A DNA stretch of 64,000 bases. It comes from Acanthococcus lagerstroemiae (lineage: Eukaryota; Arthropoda; Insecta; Hemiptera; Eriococcidae). Under the pieces are notes generated by a model, which saw only the letters and a list, made by a program, of their open reading frames with translations, did not search any database and was not told where the DNA came from. The stretch spans positions 58,899,535 through 58,963,534 of the forward strand of contig CM063111.1 in the NCBI GenBank assembly GCA_031841125.1. The letters run 5' to 3'. Numbering within the stretch: position 1 is the stretch's first letter; each line of letters begins with the position of its first letter. Position numbers and translations under genes: made by a program. Positions 10,561 to 21,599 of the stretch are shown one piece after another.

Positions 10561-12302
10561 AGGACTATTAATCTCCCATCTTGAGGGGGGAAATTGGATG
10601 GTTATGTGATGAACGTTGAAAGTGCTCCAAAAATTGTCGCCCAATCGAGAATTCAGAGTAGAAAAAATTTGGTAGTCCACTTTGGAAGGTATTTCCACTT
10701 TCAACGTCATTTAAAAAAGGCAAAGGTTTTCAAATCATGGGTCGTGACTCACATGTGCAGTAGCGTAACCAGCCTAGTGTTCTGGGGTGTGTGTCTATTC
10801 TTGATTAGAGGGGTATTAGAATTTGACGAAATTGCGTGGGTCGCGAAGAAGTTGCCACAGTTCACGATTTCAATGAAACTGTTCCCAAACGACTAAAAAG
10901 ATTTTGAAACGAATTTGATGGGTATTAAAATGTCGGACTATAGACAATACATTTTATCTCCTAATCTTCGATGTGAAATTTAAGCCTGTCTGGTGCTTCA
11001 TGAAGTTGTAATTTAATTTTAATGTTCATTTTAATTTGATAGAGCGGGTTGCCGAAGAATTTTATATCCAAAGTATATAGCGGGCTGAGCGCTGAAAAGG
11101 TTGAAAATCAGTGGAAAAAAGAGTTACCAGTGTAGGCAAATCGCTGAAAACTCCAGGTTATTTCTCTCTTATCTCCTCGCTCAATTACCACAAAGAGGCC
11201 AAAAATAATTCAATTCTCCATGAGGGGGGGGGGGATAACAAATTTTGATGAAGTTTAAATTTTCCCTCCCACGATTTCTCCCAGAATTCGCTACCGAACC
11301 ATTTCAAAGTAAGAAGACTTGGCTGGCTGTTTGCCCTATCGATCTGCACTCGACGAACATGCTCAGTTCTTGCGATTCATTTTCTCAGTCCCATCTGAAC
11401 ATGCACAAATTAGTCGAAGACCTCGGTGATTATGATGAAACATTTGCTTATACATCTGTTCGGTGTGATCGTATCGCAAGTCCAAATCACACACTCGATT
11501 CGGCTACCGGGTTTAGCTAATTACGAAACGGCAATAAAGTGAGGAAGACCTTCAGCTCATTACTGTAAACGAACGTGTACTCGCATACGAATAACCGAAG
11601 TATGTTTGCTGTGCTCGTTTCGTATGATTATTTGTGTTTATTGTTGTCCTCTCTGGTTTACGGTCGTGTGCGTAGATGTACTCAGTCTCTCGCCGGAGAG
11701 ACTGTATTTTTAATTTCAGTCGTATTATATCGAACGAATAGAGAACGAATTGTCCAGTGGGTCGCTGCAGTCTCTAAAAGTCTTGAAATCGAACTGGGTC
11801 TAACGTACCTGAGCTTGTGTGAACAGCACTCTTCTTTTCCGCCTCTGGGCCAGTGGAAATTGCATTGGTTTGGCATCACACGATGACAGCGCCGCTGACA
11901 TCGACATATTTCCCATATTCATGCCAGTGGACGCTGGCGATCCGCTCATTAACCTCGAAACTGCAATCATAAGCGTGTCTCGTAATTATCATTTTGTTTT
12001 GCCTCTTGTGTTCATTGTTATACATATGAGTTAGAGTTTCCATCATATACAATATCCGAATTCGTCTCGTTGATCAAATTTTGATCTCTGGCGCCGGATT
12101 CGGGGGACAGGGAGTATAGTATAATTTTCCTCTCTTCCTCATCTATAGATCCCACAATGGAATTTATAAGAACTGAGCCTACTTATGCTGAACGCCCATT
12201 TCCTTCCAACCGGCTAGTGTGATGTGGTTTACATTCTTTTGAAAATACTTGAGTTACCATCATGCATGAGGAGCATGACTACAAGTTTAGGTTATTGACA
12301 CG
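10561..12302. other. Unique sequence with a GC-richer island
   Basis: Plus-strand frames at 10594-10896, 11245-11520 and 11575-11886 (about 100 codons each) have no recognisable family features and no splice context that I could build. The part from 11270 to 12060 has less simple sequence and higher GC than its surroundings. As it lies in the presumed first intron of a developmental transcription factor, conserved regulatory DNA is one possibility. Confidence 0.3.
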
Positions 12303-12515
12303 CGCACAAAAAATAAATTCTGTGCGCAGAAGAACGTTACCACAGTCTTCTGTTTGCAGAAAAACGTTACCAGTTTTCTGTTGACAGAAAAGCGTTACCA
12401 GTTTTCTGTTGACAGAAAAGGTTACCAGTTTTCTGTTGGCAGAAAAGCGTTACCAGTTATCTGTGTACAGAAAAATATTACTAGTTTTCTGTTTGCAGAA
12501 AAACGTTACCGCTGT
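12303..12515 (+). repeat. 28-bp tandem array of small hairpins
   Basis: About seven units, spaced 27-30 bp, each with GTTACCAGTTTTCTGTTGACAG or a close variant. Every unit contains the palindrome TTTTCTGT-TG-ACAGAAAA, so the transcript could form a row of small stem-loops. Unit starts are near 12335, 12365, 12393, 12421, 12448, 12475 and 12503. The array is followed by a CTGTGACCTAATTGCGTATTC segment that recurs at 12800. Confidence 0.85.
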
Positions 12516-12709
12516 GACCTAATTGCGTATTCTTCTTTACACGGTCATTTGTTCCACCACTGCAGTTAGCGACCTCAGTTTGACTTGGTTCTCTTATGCG
12601 TCGACTGAATGTGTGGAACGTGTTTGGTACCCATAAGACATATCCATGTACGGTTGTATCTGTAGGCAGTGTAAATACTCTTTTTGACATGGATATGTCG
12701 AATAGCTAG

Positions 12710-12870
12710 GCACAAAACAAAAATTCTGTGCTCAGAATCGGTTTGCAAAACAACGTTACCAGTTTTCTGTTTGCACTTTGCACAAAAACATTACAGCTGT
12801 GACGTAATTGCGTATTCCTTTTTACGCAGTCATTCGTTCTACCGCAGCTGTTGTTGCTATCTATAGGGTC
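12710..12870 (+). repeat. Second, collapsed copy of the 12.3-kb repeat
   Basis: Shares CACAAAACAAAAATTCTGTG, one or two ACGTTACCAGTTTTCTGT units, and the downstream GCTGTGACGTAATTGCGTAT plus TACGCAGTCATTCGTTC with the 12300-12560 region. This indicates a larger duplicated element in which the hairpin units expanded in the first copy only. Confidence 0.7.
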
Positions 12871-13171
12871 TGTGTCGAGATGGATGTGGACAAGGCCAAT
12901 TGACCCCGAGACTGGATTACTCTTGCCATGTTTTAGTCTTAGATTTCAGCACACAATAATGTCTGCGTAAATTCGAAGCATATCTGGGGACTTTTTTCCA
13001 ATATTTCGCATAACTAGTCATTTGGTTATCTAATGGATTGGGGTAATAGTTACCGAGAGCGAAGTGATTTCCCAGTGGCAGTCCTCTCTAATGTGTGGGG
13101 ATTGTATGGAAATTACGCGTACAGTGTGTATAATGTACCTAATACGTTTGTGATCTCGATATCTTGACCTT

Positions 13172-13379
13172 TTTCTTTTCTAATTTACTCTCACCCGAGC
13201 CCTGGAATCCACCCTTTCGAACATTACCTCAGAGACGTCGAGGAGGCTGTTAGAGCTGTCTTAGCCCTCTTCCCTTTTGGCCGAAAATCGGCCTGACGAG
13301 TTGCTACGTGGGTTCGAACACGGGACCTCCGGATTCCAAGACCAATGCGCCATCCACTCGACCAACCAGACCCCCGACT
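13172..13379 (-). mobile_element. tRNA-derived SINE, copy 1
   Basis: Read on the minus strand the copy starts with a tRNA-like head that has an A box TGGTCGAGTGG and a B box GTTCGAACC, the internal RNA polymerase III promoter. An unrelated body follows, with CTAAGACAGCTCTAACAGCCTC and TTCGAAAGGGTGGATTCCAG, ending in an A-rich tail AAATTAGAAAAGAAAAAGG. Flanks ATCTTGACCTT (13161-13171) and ATGTTGACCTT (13380-13390) form an 11-bp target duplication with one mismatch. It has no coding capacity and would be mobilised by a LINE. Confidence 0.88.
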
Positions 13380-16299
13380 ATGTTGACCTTGAAAGACGGT
13401 CAATTATTCCCTCCGGCTTTGTTGTCAATAGCAATATTAGTATCAAAGCTGCACTTGAATTTTCTGACTTCTCAAAATCTCTACCAACTTAGTTATTTCA
13501 CTGTTTTGTCCTACACCTTCCATATACTTAATTATTCATTTCTCAAACGAATTATTTTATTATTTTAAAGCGTTGTCGAATCAGCATAGGATCAAGAAGG
13601 GTCTTGAATCTGGAAGTACTGAAGTCTAGTTTCTAGAGAGATCAAATGAATTCTTCCGCCGGCTAACGGGAGGCCACAAAGAAGTCCATAATGTAGAAAT
13701 TCTGAACTGGAAAAACTGTTATACCTTAGACATTTTTTCCAAAAACTTAAAATGACTTATGTAATAATAGAGGGACTCGGAATTTGACTTTTATTGTAGT
13801 TCAGTTGAATTATCATTTGAACCGGAAAAAATTACGATTAAAGGCTTATTGTGCAGACTGGCCCACTGACTGACCCACATAAATCCATTTTCTTACTACG
13901 GTTGCGGATGTTTTTCCTCGTCAGTTTTCTCCAAATAACTTGTAAATTATGTGAGATATTGTAATTTATTGTTCGTGGGACCAAAAATACGATTTTCAAA
14001 ATTCCCTATAAAATGATACCGAATATATGATATCTTTGACTCCAAGGGAAACTCCACAAGAGCCCATCCAAAAGTAGGTATTTTTCATCTTCGTTTTTTT
14101 CTTACCAAAACGATGCGAGGTGGAGAAAACATTCATCTACTATGAAGGATCTGTTTACAATTCCTCATAAAATGATACCGAATGTGATGCCCTTAACCCA
14201 AATGGAACCACCGCGGGGGCTACGAAGAAAGTACAATTTGCCGAAGAACACGAAGAAAACAAGAACCCTACTTTTTTGGTCGCCCTCTATTGTGGTTCCG
14301 GGTATGTTAGGAGCATCATATTTGACATTATTTTGTAGGAAATATTCTGAAAATCTTTTTAATTCATTAAATGTTCCTTATACATCGCATACTTTCCACT
14401 CATGTGAAACAAAAAATACCTGACATTTAAGTAACCTCCTCTGGCGCTCCTCTTTGAGTGAAAGGAGTTATGTTTAGTATCAGTTTGTAGGGAATTCTGA
14501 TGAGCATATTTCCGATCTAATAAACTATTCTAATATTTCTCATACCATTCGAATAATTTCGAAAAAATTGACCGAGGGGACATAGCACGCTCACGGGTTA
14601 GGGGGGCGAGTTTTTTCTGGGTTATTCAGTGAACCAGTCCCCGCAATAATCCGCAAAGAAATCTTTGATCGCAATCTTTCCAGGAAATTTTTTCCTTTAC
14701 TTCTTTTTTATAAATTCTTTTCAATTTGAATTCATGTCAAGCATTTCAACAGTCTGTGTAAAGATGACACTTAAAATTTTAATTTCAATTTCAATTTACT
14801 CTTCCGAAATTATAACAAAATATGTATAATATACAAAATAATATGAAACAACTGTAAAGATAAACAAATGAACAGAATTTTACATCGTAAAATGAACTCA
14901 GGATTCCTAATCGGAGATCGAGTAAGAATGTGGAACAATAATATTCAAAATCTGCGATCAGGTTCTCAAATTTTGGTAACTTATTTCTTCGGTTTTGTGG
15001 GTCGAGTCAATTTTACACATCTCACGTAGTCTTTCGACTTACTGTGAGACGGAGGAAGAATAAATGTAAATTTGTATGTTGACAAAAGCCTTCGAACGGT
15101 GTAAATGAAGAGACATTTTTTCGTTTAAAATGAAGACGTTGTGAAAATTGCGACGTGAGATTTATAGATTTCGAAGATACAAGTTAAGGCTCACTTCAAA
15201 AGTTTGATAGAATGTTTGAAATCAGTAACTAGAAACCACAATTCAGATTTATGGCTTTTTCAGATCAAGTCAATATAACCTCCTGTGTAACGGGATGGTG
15301 TGATTCAATTTTTTTCATAAATTTGTATTCCCTTCAATACGCATAAAAAATTTTAAATTTTGAAAATAAAAATACGAGTAATTAAAATTTTGCATTATGG
15401 AGTTTAGATTTTGATCCCTGAGGGCAAAGCATGATGCGGTATTCGATCTGAATGACCCGAAGTACCCTCGTTTCGTCATTTTGTTTTTCGACGTCAGATC
15501 GGTTTTTAACATTTCTTAAAAATAAAATTTGATTTTCGGGGGTTGAAATCAAGATCTGATCCAAAATTCACTGAAATTTCAAAATCAACAAACCAAAAGA
15601 TCTTTATTTCGATTATTTATTTGAATTTTTAGTTCAAATTAAATTTGTCAATTTACAGGGTGAAATTTTCATGTAAAGGAGCGATGGGTCAAATTGCGTC
15701 TCCATCTGACGGGATATTCAGATTATATTTTGCTTGGAAATTTGGAATTTGGCTCGTATTTGTTCCTCTCGACTCTTTAACTCCCCATCCTAATAATTAG
15801 AATCGAAGCTCTAACAGAAAAAAGAGAAAAAAAAGGGTAATATTATATTTTTGACATGCCTCCCACCCAAGATTTCCTTCGGGTTCCTCCGGTCGCAAAG
15901 TTTGTCCTCGCTGAAAATTTCTCTCTCCGCTCTTTGGTCCGAGGTTTTGAAACGGCATCCAAAGGCCCTGGAATTCTTGAATCCGCGAATTTGCGTCTTG
16001 CAGCAGTCAAAAATTAATTTCGTTTTTATTGACTATTTCCGCGATGTGATATTGAGCCAGTCGGCTTTCGAATCGGCCCTTATGACGGTAATTAAATTAT
16101 CCGGGAGACGGAGCGGGACCGAGAGCACAGCCTCTTCATTCAAGTGAAGGGTACTTCAATAAAATAAAGACGAAAAAATTTGATTATCAATTCGATTAAT
16201 CCGGGTCGAATCGTGCCCGAATCTGGTCTTCAGCGCGGCTCGAAATCGAACCATTGAAACGAATTATGTCCTTAATTTTTGTGGGAGAAATATTACTTG
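13380..16299. other. Unassigned AT-rich stretch with a local duplication
   Basis: An imperfect direct repeat occurs at about 13990 and 14156 (CCTATAAAATGATACCGAAT versus CCTCATAAAATGATACCGAA). The plus-strand frame at 14142-14423 covers the second copy and resembles no family I know. The remainder is AT-rich with no recognised element. Confidence 0.35.
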
Positions 16300-16670
16300 G
16301 GTAGATTCGGTGTGTTAAGGCTTTTCCGGATTCGTTAAGACTTTTTCAGGCCTAATTGAGAATAAATTTTTAAAATTCTTCCAGACTTGTTTGAATACTT
16401 TCAAGACTTTTCAAAACTCCTTCAAGACTTCATCAGGTCGTCTTAAAATTTCCCTCGTACGTATAAGGGTCTTCAGGAGTCAGTTTTTTAGATTCTTCCG
16501 GTCTATTCAAAACACTTCAAGACTTTTCCGGACTCGTTTCAGAATAATAAAGACTTAAAGACAAAACAACTTTAAAAGTTTCTGCAGCTCTTTCAAGACC
16601 TTTTTAGGTATGTTTAAGATTAGGCCTCTATTCTTGACGTACCTTGAGAGTCGTGAAAAGTCTGCAGTAT
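16300..16670 (+). repeat. Degenerate AAGACTT array, block 3
   Basis: Clean examples such as CAAGACTTTTCAAAACTCC and TTCAAGACTTCATCAGG repeat at 10-11-bp steps before the LINE fragment begins. Confidence 0.6.
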
Positions 16671-17583
16671 GTATGAAAAAGTGTAGTACGCTTTCCCCTC
16701 CTTCTTTTTCCGTCCCACGGTTGCCAGAATGTAGCCTTATATGGCGGGAGATGTGTCCTACTCAACTCCATTTAATTATCCTTCTAAGACTTACTACATA
16801 ATCTGTGGATTTTTTTTTAAATTTCACTTTTGTGGTTTTCGTGTTGTGGTCTCTCCTTTTTTTGTTCAACATCGATCACTCCATAGCATTCTGGATGACT
16901 TCAATTTTCTTGAGAGTTTTTTCCTTTAAAGGTCATGTTTGACATCCATACGTTAAGACAGGTATGACACATGTGTTGACCACCTACTGTTTTTGATTGT
17001 TACTTTAATTTATTACTTTTGAAGATTTCTTTTAGAGACCAATATTTTGACCACGTTTTTGTAATTTATGTGTTCATCTTTTTTTTCCTGTTCGTTCACG
17101 AAGGCCAGTTTTTTGCCTAAATATGTGATGTGCCTTCTTCAACGATTTCTATATCTTTACCCTCTGTTGTGATTTTCTTTTGCCTCCTTTGTTTTTAAAA
17201 GAATTTTAGTTTTTTGTATGTTTATTGATGGTCCTACCTTTTTGCTTTCTATACGTAGGTCTTTTAGCATTTCTTTTAGATCCTTCATCTGTTGTTGATA
17301 TTTATCGTTCTTCCCTTCCAGTTTATACCCCGAAATATTTTTTATAACGCGCTAATAAATAGGATTGGCAAAAGTGGGTCGCCTTGTCTCACTTCTTTTT
17401 TTATGCCAAAGTACTCTCCAAACGTATTTGTCTTCTGGTTTTCATTTTATCATACATCTCCCTTATTAAGTTTGCAAAGTTTGGGGGGAGGGTTGCCTTA
17501 GTTTGTTAGTGTTTTCAGCAGGTATTCGTGGTTGATGGAGTCAAAAGCTTTATTGTAGTCGATTAGTCCAATGCATTGCTCTT

Positions 17584-17640
17584 AATGCTCGAAAAGGTGG
17601 ATTCCAGGGCTCGGGTGGAGAGCAAATTAGAAAAAAAGAG
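17584..17640 (+). mobile_element. SINE 3' tail fragment nested in LINE A
   Basis: ATGCTCGAAAAGGTGGATTC through AGAGCAAATTAGAAAAAAAG matches the last 57 bp of the tRNA-derived SINE. It is 5'-truncated with no tRNA head and interrupts the LINE between its motif 2 and motif A segments. Confidence 0.75.
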
Positions 17641-17802
17641 CTCTTTACTGTACACATTACTTTTTTTCCTATTACGTATTTTGTTGACCGTTAATATATG
17701 GTCCATCGTTAAGAAGGATCTGCGGAATCCTGTTTGTTTGATTGGTTGCTGGGATATTCGTTGTTTTTTTTGTGTTTTTTTTTTTGGTTTTTCGGCAATT
17801 AG

Positions 17803-17916
17803 AGAAGAGGGCTAAGACAGCTCTAACAGCCTCTCCGATGTCTCTGAAGTAGTGCTCGAAAGGGCGGATTCTAGGGCTCGCGTTGAGAGCAAAATTAAAA
17901 AAAGAGAACCTTGTTT
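17803..17916 (+). mobile_element. SINE 3' half nested in LINE A
   Basis: Matches the SINE body from GGGCTAAGACAGCTCTAACA to the tail AGAGCAAAATTAAAAAAAGA, without the tRNA-related head. It separates the KxPGxD segment of the LINE from its motif 2 segment, so it inserted after the LINE did. Confidence 0.78.
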
Positions 17917-18220
17917 TCTATTGCATTTGAGAAAATTTTGGATGTTGTCGGAATCAGGGTGATTGGTCTATAGTTTTCCACTTTGTATCTGTCTCCTTTT
18001 TTAAAGAGTATTATTATGTTCAAAAATAATTTCAGTCCTTGGAAATTTTTCCTGTTTCCAAAATTTTATTAATTTCTCCCCTTCCTCTTTTATGTGCTCG
18101 TTCATTATATTATCTTGGCCAGGACATTTATCGGGTATTAGTTGGTTGACTATTCACTTGATTTCGTTTTCCAAAAATGTCAATTTCAGTACCTTTTATT
18201 GAGTAATAAGTTGATGCTTA

Positions 18221-18461
18221 CAGTGGCGGATTTATGGGGGGGGGTAAAGTTCCCCTCAATAAAAAAAAAGGAACGTAAAGAAAAGGGGAAAAAAGAAGAA
18301 GAAAGAAAGAAAGAAACTTTTTGCAATGCTACACTTCTCTCTTCACTTTTATTACATTAAGGAAGTCTGTGAAACGTTTCAAGGAAAAGGCAAAAAATTT
18401 TGTGTATTGTTTCCTAAGTCCCCCCCCCTCCCCTTACACTTATTCCTTAAATCCTCCCCTG
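18221..18461. mobile_element. Candidate hAT-type MITE between LINE fragments
   Basis: Left end CAGTGGCGGATTTA and right end TAAATCCTCCCCTG are inverted with two mismatches, with G-rich and C-rich tracts just inside the two ends. Flanks GATGCTTA and GCGCTTA are similar but not an exact duplication. The ends match the widespread CAGTGGCGGA type of hAT MITE. Confidence 0.55.
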
Positions 18462-18569
18462 CGCTTATAAACAGTTATTCTAGTTTCGCGATAAAAATAT
18501 ATAACATTTGTTTGTTCAAACTGAATGTACCCCTGCCCGGAACAAGCAAAGGTACTCCTCACCTTCTCA

Positions 18570-19480
18570 CCATTCTTTTCTTTCTAGGGCAATACGGTAA
18601 AAGAGATTCTCCCACCTACTTTTTGGATTACTCCACTTTCTGGTTTTGTGTCTCCAGGACCAGAATATCTATTTGCTGGAAGTCTGTCCAGTGGCCCACT
18701 CAGCTCCATTTTATATTTCTGATAGTCTTCAGGCAGTTCTTTACGCCTGGCAGTTTATATTTATTGTTTTTATGCGGATGCTATCCTTTATTTTCATACC
18801 GAGAAGGGATCTCATCATAGAATTTTGAGCGGTTTCTATCTTATTTTCTAGTTTTGTGTTGAGAGCCCAAGTGGGGGAGGCGGACGTGAAGACTGGAGCT
18901 ACGCCCATGTTCAAAACTTCGCTTTTGTGTGCATTTTTGAAATTGCATTTAAAAATGTTTTTAAAGGACCAATATTTTTTCCATGCCATTGTGATGCTTC
19001 TCTTTACTTCTTTTTCTGTTCTGTTTTCCATAGAGAATATTTGCTCTAAATATCTATTTCTGGAATTGTCCCAATTCCTTCTTTTCAACCATAATTTTGG
19101 GGGTTTCAGTAACTATAGATAAGGTTTTGGATTTTTCAAAGTTGATTATCAAGCCTGTCTTTGCTTCAAATTTGTTTAGCTCTTGTATCATGTCTCCCAG
19201 TTCTTCTAGTTCACCCATTGATTCTGATTTTAGTGCAGTATCATACGCGAATCTCAGATTGGAGATTCTATTGCCGTTTATCATCATGCCTTTTCTTTCC
19301 TAATCCAGCTCTCTGAAGACTTCTTGACTTCTCCCGGGGCAGTATTGAAAAGGATGGGATATAGGGTCTCCTTGTCAAATTACCTCGTTTATTTCAAAAT
19401 ATTCCCCAGTTACGTCTGTAATGATTCGGCTCTCCAGGCCTGAGTACATATCTTGTACTATTTTAACATTTTTATGTCTT
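18570..19480 (-). mobile_element. RTE-type LINE reverse transcriptase remnant B
   Basis: Minus-strand frames read IVQDMYSGLESRIITDVTGE (19440s), QGDPISHP-like motif B, INGNRISNLRFAYDTAL (catalytic motif C with the first Asp of FADD changed to Tyr), GLIINFEKSKTLSI, YLEQIFSMENRTEKEVKR, MAWKKYWSFKNIFKC, and a VAPVFTSASPTWAL-like segment with RSLLGMKIKD. The order and the last segments follow the RTE clade C-terminus. It is 5'-truncated before motif A and has at least two frame breaks. It lies in the same orientation as remnant A but is a different copy. Confidence 0.87.
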
Positions 19481-19794
19481 TACTTCGGCACATAATGGAA
19501 AAATGCGTTACCTTGGAAGCGTTACGAAAATAATAAAGAAATTCCCACATCAAATTTTGAAGACCTCTCCTTAAGAACCAAGTTTTTAAATTGATATCAT
19601 AGGAATGTTAGGACTGAATTTAAGTGACCCTAACAACCTACTATTTGGTATCCAAATTGCATTTTACTATATCTCCCCCTCTCCCCTCTCCGATGCCACA
19701 AGTTTCAGCTGAAGGACAAAACTAATGCCAAAAAGTGCATCAGTTTGCAGACACGTCTACAACCATGGGAGAGCATTTTAATGTCTGTTCGCTC

Positions 19795-19910
19795 CCGTTT
19801 GTGTGTCAAGAATTTCCATAGAAATGTCTGTTAACAACGCGGCTGCAGATTGCAGTCGCGCAGCAATAACGCGGCTGCAAACTGTAGTCGCACAGGACGC
19901 AGCAAAGATC
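19795..19910 (-). repeat. Copy of the GCGACTACAGT dispersed repeat
   Basis: On the minus strand it reads TGTGCGACTACAGTTTGCAG and GCGCGACTGCAATCTGCAG followed by AACAGACATTTCTATGGAAA. This matches units at 28.0-28.65 kb (GCGCGACTACAGTCTGC, GAAATTTCCATAGAAATG). Confidence 0.65.
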
Positions 19911-20046
19911 AAGATCAGTGAGGGACATGGCTGGAATAAATTTTCATGGAAATGATTATTTCGTTCTTCTTCACATGTAACGCGTAACGTTTTAGCATTT
20001 TATATGCTTTTACTACAGTGTATATTTGAGTAAAACTGTAACAAAA

Positions 20047-20395
20047 TGACTGACTTACCGACTGACCGACCAACCAACCGACCAACTGACCAACCAACCG
20101 GTAAACCAACTGACCAACTGGCTGACCAAAAGTGCACAGTTTGCAGACGAATCTGCAACCACAGGAGAGCTCATGTCTCTGCTTCGTGGACTGCGCCGAC
20201 ATGAGAATGTTGTCGTCCGCTACACGTTGCGCTCCATATTCTTTGGGGCGCTCATTTTTGGACGCTACAACATTCTCATGTCGGCGCAGTCCGCGAAGCA
20301 AAGACATGAAAATGCTCTCCTGTGGTTGCAGACTTGTCTGCAAGCTGATGCACTTGCAATTGGTTGGTCGGTCCGTCAGTCAATCAGTCAGTCCA
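20047..20395. repeat. Foldback element with GACCAACC-rich outer arms
   Basis: Inner arms 20131-20213 and 20267-20353 are near-perfect reverse complements (for example GACTGCGCCGACATGAGAAT against ATTCTCATGTCGGCGCAGTC) around a 53-nt loop. Outside them the left flank is a GACCAACC/CTGACC simple repeat and the right flank its complement (GGTTGGTCGGTC, CAGTCAATCAGTCAGTC), so the palindrome extends to about 350 bp. A related arm lies at 19735-19790. Confidence 0.88.
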
Positions 20396-20804
20396 GTTTA
20401 ATAATAGTTTAGGTACATCCTAGCTTTGAACTCTAACCCACCCCCTCTTAATTAAGATTATGCGTTATAAAATGGTCAGTTACGACGTGTTGCTCTGCTC
20501 TCCCCTCATCATTATTTCTGCATATTTGTTCCTATTGTAGCGAGTTTTCATTCATAGTTGTATGGGCGCACGCAAAATAGCCAACCTGGAACGGGAGGGG
20601 GGATTCAAGGAGGGCTGACAGGTATTGAAATAATGCTAAGATTCTTGTCCTCGCATAATTTTCCAATTTATTTTTTTCTTGGGGGGGGGGGGCTCTTAGA
20701 CGATTGGAGGGGCTGTGCCCTTCTATTTTCGGCAATGCATAGTTGTTCTACATTGCACCGCAGTAAGTATACTTGTTTGCGTGCAACTTCGAGAAAGTTC
20801 GCAA

Positions 20805-21028
20805 TGGTGTGGTGGGACGTATGGTGATGCACGCCTCTATGACACCGCACCCCCGGCCCCGGAAACTACCCTTTCGAGTATCGCATTAGAGACCGGACTG
20901 ATACCTTGGGGCCAGGCCCGAGTCCCCGTTTCTCCGTGCCGCAACGGTGCGCGCGTCCTACCAGGGCCACCATGGGATTCCCTACTGACCGAGGTCCGCA
21001 CTCCCTGAGCGCTCACCTAGAATTTAGG
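20805..21028 (+). repeat. Dispersed repeat family V, long copy
   Basis: Contains TGGTGTGGTGGGACGTATGG, ACACCGCACCCCCGGCCCC, CCCTTTCGAGTATCGCATTA and distal GGGCCACCATGGGATTCC plus GACCGAGGTC. It aligns over its length with 22311-22545. GC-rich compared with the surroundings. No terminal repeats were found, so it may be a retroposed (SINE-like) sequence. Confidence 0.75.
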
Positions 21029-21338
21029 TCCCCCACGCCGGACGCGCTGCCTCTCTTCACTCACCCCTCCCCTCCTCGTCTTGGTCCGTGTGTCGACGCA
21101 AGCAGGTGGTGGGGAAAGTTCACGATGGTCCCGAATGCTCGGAGATTCGGAGCTATTAAACCACTTCCATAGCCAGTACACGAACTAACGAAGCTATGCA
21201 CGATTTCGATGCACTCAAGACTCAACATTCGCGCTCGATTGCTCCCGGCATCTCAGTTACGACACCTGATTTCCAAGCCAAAAGAATACACAAATGGGCA
21301 ATGAGCTAATTAATATTCATTACGTATAGAAGACGTGC

Positions 21339-21353
21339 GAGAGCGAGAGAGAG

Positions 21354-21388
<35 letters not shown>
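21339..21388 (+). repeat. (GA)n microsatellite
   Basis: About 50 bp of GAGAGA with a few interruptions (GAGCGA, GGCAGA). A second short run lies near 21581. Confidence 0.95.
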
Positions 21389-21389
<1 letters not shown>

Positions 21390-21599
21390 GAAAAAAAGGC
21401 GTACGATATTCCAAAACAGAACATAAATGTCGCATGGCACGGTAGCTCATCAACTCTAAAATCAACAAGTTACTAGACACGATAAAATCAACAACCAAAT
21501 ACATTTCGTCGCGTTAACAAGTTAAACAAAATGCATAAGGACGAAACTTTTATATAAATAAGAACGAAATTTCAATTCCAGAGAGAGAGAGGGAGACTT

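Larger units (their letters stand above)
16740..18220 (-). mobile_element. RTE-type LINE reverse transcriptase remnant A
   Basis: Minus-strand frames, broken by many stops and shifts, give in order: DKCPGQDNIMNEHIKEEGEK (the KxPGxD region before the palm), YRPITL-like residues, TGFRRSFLTMDHILTVNK (motif 2 region), CIGLIDYNKAFDSINHEYL (motif A with its Asp), VRQGDPLLPILF (motif B), then ILLKTKEAKE and TWSKYWSLKEIFK plus CVIPVLTYGCQT, the RTE C-terminal pattern. The segment that should carry the FADD catalytic motif is deleted near 17270. Two SINE 3' ends are inserted into it. A MITE abuts its 5' side. It is dead; no endonuclease domain remains. Confidence 0.85.

Noticed and set aside
12303..12515. 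CRISPR-like regular spacing of 28-bp repeats
   Set aside because: Units abut without unique spacers and the genome is eukaryotic; it is a tandem array.
18326..18820. 164-codon plus-strand open frame
   Set aside because: It is the antisense of the LINE reverse transcriptase B plus the adjacent MITE; the minus strand carries the recognisable protein.
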